From: DAISJD01 sp036821645
GTDB taxonomy: Bacteria > Pseudomonadota > Alphaproteobacteria > ATCC43930 > CGMCC-115725
Reading direction: 5' to 3'
Assembly: GCA_036821645.1 (NCBI GenBank)
Contig: DAISJD010000099.1
Coordinates: forward strand, 1-11,146
Length of the DNA: 11,146 bases
Shown: positions 7,734 through 11,146 of the stretch, piece after piece
Position numbering within the stretch: position 1 is the first letter of the stretch
How the letters are laid out: each line of letters opens with the position of its first letter
Translations under genes and position numbers: made by a program
Notes under the pieces: model-generated
Seen by the model: only the letters and a program-made list of their open reading frames with translations
Databases searched by the model: none
What the model was told of the DNA's origin: nothing

Positions 7734-8717
7734 CTATGCCGCCGGATAGCAGCCCGCCCCCCGCGCCCGTTCGCGCACCAGGGCCAGAATCGACCGGCAC
7801 AGGGTGACGGGCTGACCCGTCAAATCGCCCAGTTCCACAACGGCCCCCAAGATCGCATCGATTTCCATCGGACGACCCCGTTCGAGATCTTGCAGCATAG
7901 AAGTCTTATGGGCCCCCACCTCACCAGCACCATCGATTCGCTTTTCGAGATCGACGGAAAAACGCGCGCCCACGGCCTCGCCCACCGCCTTGCCTTCCTG
8001 CATCATGGCACGCGCAACAGAGCGCAAGGCGGGATCGAAGGCCAAACGGTCGAGCGTCGCCCCGGTTAACGCCGAGAGGGGATTGAAGGCGAGATTGCCC
8101 CACAATTTCATCCAAAGTTCGTCGCGGATATTCGGGCGGACCGGGGCCTTCAGGCCCGCCGCAATCATCAGTTTCGACAGCGACTCGACCCGCGACGTCC
8201 GTGTGCCGTCGGGTTCGCCCAACGAAAAACGATCGCCATACGTATGCTCGATAATGCCCGGTGCGATCACTTCCGCCGCCGGATAGACGATGCAGCCGAT
8301 CACCTGAGACGGGGGTAAAATCCGCAGCAAGCCGCCGCCGGGATCGACGCTTTCGACCGCCCGTCCGGCCCACGGCCCGGCAAGGCCATGAAAATACCAG
8401 TAAGGCACGCCATTGACCGCCGTCACAAGCGCCGTCTCGGGCCCCATCATCGCCGCGATCTGTGCTGCGGCCCCCGGTAGGGAATGGCCTTTCAGGGTGA
8501 TGAAAATATAATCTTGCGGGCCGAGGGACGCCGCATCGTCACTGCACCGCACGGGGGCCGTAACGGTCGTCCCGCCGCTGATCAGGCGCACGCCGTTTTC
8601 ACGCATGGCGGCAAGATGTGCACCGCGCGCCACGAAGCTGACATCGGCACCTGCCCGATGCAGCATCACGCCAAGATAGCCGCCAATGGCCCCAGCGCCG
8701 AAAATCGCGATTTTCAT
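7734..8717 (-). CDS. panE: PanE/ApbA-family ketopantoate reductase-like protein, possible oxalyl-CoA reductase
   Basis: NADPH-dependent reductase of 327 residues. The N-terminal Rossmann fold begins MKIAIFGAGAIGGYLG (GxGxxG at 7-12), with Arg31 placed to bind the NADPH phosphate. Family catalytic positions known from E. coli PanE are all present: Asn102, Lys204 with Asn208 and Asn212 in MKLWGNLAFNPLSALTG, and Ser273 and Glu285 in KTSMLQDLERGRPMEIDAI. Family-wide the reaction is 2-dehydropantoate to pantoate. Here the start codon overlaps the stop of an oxalyl-CoA synthetase-type ligase (ATGA, 8717-8714), indicating translational coupling, and an OxlT-like carrier lies upstream. In Methylobacterium extorquens a PanE paralogue (PanE2) reduces oxalyl-CoA to glyoxylate, and this context suggests the same role. 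Sequence alone cannot separate the two activities, so the pathway is inference; the family is secure. The symbol denotes family only. Confidence 0.9.
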   Translation of the reverse strand: MKIAIFGAGAIGGYLGVMLHRAGADVSFVARGAHLAAMRENGVRLISGGTTVTAPVRCSDDAASLGPQDYIFITLKGHSLPGAAAQIAAMMGPETALVTAVNGVPYWYFHGLAGPWAGRAVESVDPGGGLLRILPPSQVIGCIVYPAAEVIAPGIIEHTYGDRFSLGEPDGTRTSRVESLSKLMIAAGLKAPVRPNIRDELWMKLWGNLAFNPLSALTGATLDRLAFDPALRSVARAMMQEGKAVGEAVGARFSVDLEKRIDGAGEVGAHKTSMLQDLERGRPMEIDAILGAVVELGDLTGQPVTLCRSILALVRERARGAGCYPAA

Positions 8718-10303
8718 GCTGTCACACCCAACCGTTCGGCAAGGCCGATGCGTTGCGGCTTGCCCGTGGCCCCTTTTGGAATTTCATCGACGAAGACGAC
8801 TTTACGCGGCACTTTGAAATCGGCCAAGCGTTCGGCCACGAAATCGCGGATTTCCCGTTCCGTTGCGACCATGCCGTCGCGCAAGACCACCACGGCCGCC
8901 ACCTCTTCGCCCAGCTTTTCATGGGCCATCGCAAAGGTGATCGCCTGGGCGATCGCCGGATGATCCATCAACACCCCATCCACTTCGAGCGGACTGATCT
9001 TTTCACCGCCCCGATTGATCAGTTCTTTCAAGCGCCCGGTCAGGCGCAGATATCCTTTATCATCCAAATAGCCCTGATCGCCGGTGCGAAACCAACCATT
9101 GGTAAAAGCCTTGGCATTGGCCTCTGGGTTGTTGTCGTAACCCGTCGTCACATTCGGCCCCCTGATCACGATTTCGCCGAGACCGGGACTGGCGACGAGG
9201 CTTCCGTCATCGGCCATGATCGCGATTTCCGGCCCGGCCGCAAGACCGACGCAACCGGCAAAGCGGGGGCGGGGCGGCAAGGGGTTGGATGCCATCTGGT
9301 GTGCGGCTTCGGTCATGCCGTAACTTTCGATGACGGGGGCATTAAACGTCTCTTCCAGTTCGCTCATCACCTTAGGCGGCAGCGATGACGAAGAGGACCG
9401 GATAAACCGCAAGCGCCCCGCCCGGATCACGTCGCCATACCGCCCGGCCCGGCTCAAAATCGCCTGATGCATGGTGGGGACCGCCGTGTACCAACTCGGG
9501 CGCACCTCGGCGAACCATTGAAAGAATTTAAGGGCGTTGAAACCGGGCGTGCACACGACGGAGCCACCCGCCGCCACACTGGACAAGGTCGCTGCGATCA
9601 GGCCGTGAATATGGAATAGCGGCATGATGTTGAGACACACATCGTCCGGGCCGAGTGCCAGGGCCGCCCCGATATGCCGGGCCGAAGCCGTGATATTGGC
9701 ATGGCTCAACGGCACGATTTTCGGGCGCGACGTGGTGCCCGACGTGTGCAGGACGAGGGCCCCGTCATCGGCCTCGGCAAAACCGGGGGCAAAACCGGGA
9801 TGGGCGACTGTGCTGGTGGCGGGGTTTTCGGGGTGAAGGGTAAAGAAACCCGCCCCTTGCGTGGGGTCAGGGCGCAAGAACACGACAGGAATCGACAATC
9901 GATCCGCCACGGCGCGCACCGGGCTTTGCGATCCTTCTTCTAGGATCAAAATCCTTGGTTTGAGATCGCACAGATAAAAGTCGAACTCTTCGACCCGGTA
10001 GGCCGGATTGAGCGGGGCCGTCGTGGCACTGCACGCCACCGTCAAAAAGGCCGCCGCCATCTCGGGGCCATTGGGCAAGACCATGGCGACCCGATCGCCC
10101 CGCCCGACGCCCAACCCATTCAATACCCCGCATACGGTTTCGGCCAAGGTCAAGAGACCGCCATGGGTGAGGGGGGCAAGGCCGGGGGCCCCGATGGCCG
10201 GATGGTGTGCCTCGCCTTGAGACAGAAGAAAACTGACCGTATTGATCGGATATTCGCGCACCATCATCGCCCTTTCATGCATCGTCATCGCAAACCGTTG
10301 CAC
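8714..10303 (-). CDS. AMP-forming acyl-CoA ligase, oxalyl-CoA synthetase (AAE3/Pcs60) type
   Basis: ANL-superfamily ligase of up to 529 residues, predicted to make oxalyl-CoA from oxalate, ATP and CoA in the cytoplasm. The P-loop is HTSGTTSRPKIVPL (186-199); the 'TTSRPK' form is typical of plant AAE3 and yeast Pcs60, where most ligases have 'TTGxPK'. Other AAE3-like stretches are MPLFHIHGLIAATLSSVAAG (227-246), WYTAVPTMHQAIL (271-283) and SYGMTEAAHQMASNPLPP (327-344). The adenylation and hinge region has FRTGDQGYLDDKGYLRLTGR (Asp409) and LINRGGEKISPLEVD. The catalytic lysine is Lys515 in GATGKPQR. The first start is GTG at 10303 (GAGGA 4 nt upstream). In-frame ATGs at 10288, 10282, 10267 and 10264 are alternatives; 10264 follows AAAGG by about 6 nt and would better match family N-termini. 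It sits 25 nt after the carrier gene and overlaps the reductase by 4 nt. Confidence 0.9.
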   Translation of the reverse strand: MQRFAMTMHERAMMVREYPINTVSFLLSQGEAHHPAIGAPGLAPLTHGGLLTLAETVCGVLNGLGVGRGDRVAMVLPNGPEMAAAFLTVACSATTAPLNPAYRVEEFDFYLCDLKPRILILEEGSQSPVRAVADRLSIPVVFLRPDPTQGAGFFTLHPENPATSTVAHPGFAPGFAEADDGALVLHTSGTTSRPKIVPLSHANITASARHIGAALALGPDDVCLNIMPLFHIHGLIAATLSSVAAGGSVVCTPGFNALKFFQWFAEVRPSWYTAVPTMHQAILSRAGRYGDVIRAGRLRFIRSSSSSLPPKVMSELEETFNAPVIESYGMTEAAHQMASNPLPPRPRFAGCVGLAAGPEIAIMADDGSLVASPGLGEIVIRGPNVTTGYDNNPEANAKAFTNGWFRTGDQGYLDDKGYLRLTGRLKELINRGGEKISPLEVDGVLMDHPAIAQAITFAMAHEKLGEEVAAVVVLRDGMVATEREIRDFVAERLADFKVPRKVVFVDEIPKGATGKPQRIGLAERLGVTA

Positions 10304-10328
10304 ACCGTCCTCGAATGCGCCTTGTGCG

Positions 10329-11108
10329 TTACGGGTATTGCATGGTCAATTTCCGCCGCGGTTGTTCGACAGCCTTGATAGCGGATCGGTCATAGGGTTT
10401 CAAAACAAAGAGCGCAAGCAGGGCCGCCGCGATGTTGAAACCGCTGGCCAGATAAAGCACGGACGACCAATTGCCCGCTTCGCTGAGCACGCTGCTGAAC
10501 GGCACCAACAAGGCCGCCGTTCCCTTGGCGGTATAAAGCAATCCATAATTCGTCGTGGCAAAGCGGGTGCCGAAAATATCGGTGCACAGGGCCGGAAACA
10601 GGCTGTAAATCTCGCCCCATGCGAAAAAGACCAACCCGGATAAGATCACGAACAGCACCGGGTCATAAGCATAATGCAACAAGGCAATGATCCCGAGCCC
10701 TTCCAACAGAAAAGCCCCGAACATCGTATTTTCACGACCGATATGATCGGAAACCCATCCGAAAAACGGGCGCGTCACCCCGTTCAGAACCCGATCGATA
10801 GACAAAGCGAAGACGAGGGCGGGCATTGTCAAGCCTGCCAAAGAAACGGGAACGTCGGCGACCTTGAAATCTTTTGCCATCACCGCCAATTGCGCGGTCA
10901 CCACCAAGCCGCCGGTCGCAACCAAGACGAAGATCAAATAGAGCAGCCAGAAAATCGGGTGATAGAGAACTTGCTGCGGATGAAGGTCCGGGGTGCGGGC
11001 GGCTGCGGCAAATCGGGGTGTCGTCACGGGCGGGCGAGCCAACATGAACGCCGCCAGAATTACCACCAAGCCTTGGGCAAGACCGAACCAGAAAAACGCG
11101 CTCTCCAT
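10329..11108 (-). CDS. oxlT: OxlT-like oxalate/formate MFS antiporter, C-terminal part only, possibly broken
   Basis: Inner-membrane carrier of the major facilitator superfamily. The 259 residues hold one helix matching TM6 (about 4-24), a cytoplasmic linker and a C-terminal six-helix bundle: TM7 51-75, TM8 about 88-112, TM9 128-146, TM10 150-172, TM11 185-205, TM12 about 216-236. FWLLYLIFVLVATGGL and the TM8-9 loop GWVSDHIGR are typical of OxlT-like proteins. Lys195 in TM11 fits the essential Lys355 of Oxalobacter OxlT. Arg113 in or after TM8 fits Arg272: the spacing is 82 here and 83 there. A full carrier needs about 400-430 residues. Upstream of ATG 11108 the frame still reads like family sequence (PSAWINSEIGT) but meets TAG at 11144-11142. 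The gene is therefore frameshifted, nonsense-mutated or truncated, or the base calls at the edge are wrong. It is first in view of the operon. Confidence 0.8.
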   Translation of the reverse strand: MESAFFWFGLAQGLVVILAAFMLARPPVTTPRFAAAARTPDLHPQQVLYHPIFWLLYLIFVLVATGGLVVTAQLAVMAKDFKVADVPVSLAGLTMPALVFALSIDRVLNGVTRPFFGWVSDHIGRENTMFGAFLLEGLGIIALLHYAYDPVLFVILSGLVFFAWGEIYSLFPALCTDIFGTRFATTNYGLLYTAKGTAALLVPFSSVLSEAGNWSSVLYLASGFNIAAALLALFVLKPYDRSAIKAVEQPRRKLTMQYP

Positions 11109-11146
11109 TGTTCCGATTTCGCTGTTGATCCAGGCCGAAGGCTATG

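Noticed and set aside
7479..7807. Several 60-90-residue frames on both strands in the glcB-reductase gap
   Set aside because: They overlap each other and the hairpins, and none has family features or a supporting ribosome site.
1..11146. Search by eye for tRNA or rRNA genes, CRISPR repeats, transposase genes and attachment sites
   Set aside because: None was seen. The sequence is fully accounted for by six genes and their gaps.

Overview
ORGANISM AND OVERALL CHARACTER. The window is bacterial, with about 60% G+C in its genes. The protein family variants (an 'MKYAGNDTLKTRRTL' type AcnA, malate synthase G, a HAMP-type chemoreceptor) suggest an alphaproteobacterium, perhaps a Rhodospirillales member. 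That placement is inference from sequence style; no RNA gene is present to fix it. All genes are chromosomal metabolic or sensory genes. I see no insertion sequence, phage gene, tRNA, rRNA or CRISPR array. LAYOUT. (1) 1-1476, minus: a methyl-accepting chemotaxis protein whose C-terminus runs off the left edge. (2) 1477-2001: a non-coding gap with a possible chemoreceptor promoter, a perfect 11-bp inverted repeat, a very AT-rich stretch (about 17% G+C over 1621-1860 by my count) and the acnA terminator. (3) 2002-4707, minus: aconitase AcnA, GTG start. (4) 4708-5088: divergent control region with a perfect 9-bp inverted repeat. (5) 5089-7296, plus: malate synthase G (glcB). (6) 7297-7733: gap between convergent genes, holding several hairpins, one with a T-tract suited to ending glcB. 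(7) 11108-7734, minus: an apparent operon, transcribed right to left, of an OxlT-like oxalate/formate MFS carrier (N-terminal half not seen), an AMP-forming ligase of the oxalyl-CoA synthetase (AAE3/Pcs60) type, and a PanE/ApbA-family reductase. The ligase follows the carrier by 25 nt, and ligase and reductase overlap by 4 nt (ATGA). HOW THE GENES WORK TOGETHER. The three minus-strand genes fit oxalate uptake, activation to oxalyl-CoA and NADPH reduction of oxalyl-CoA to glyoxylate. The last reaction is known from Methylobacterium extorquens, where a PanE-family protein (PanE2) is the oxalyl-CoA reductase. Malate synthase G next door would condense the glyoxylate with acetyl-CoA to malate, and aconitase carries the downstream TCA flux. 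The window therefore reads as a reductive oxalate-to-malate module. It has no oxalyl-CoA decarboxylase, formyl-CoA transferase or isocitrate lyase within view. Enzyme identities are well supported at family level; the pathway assignment is inference from context.
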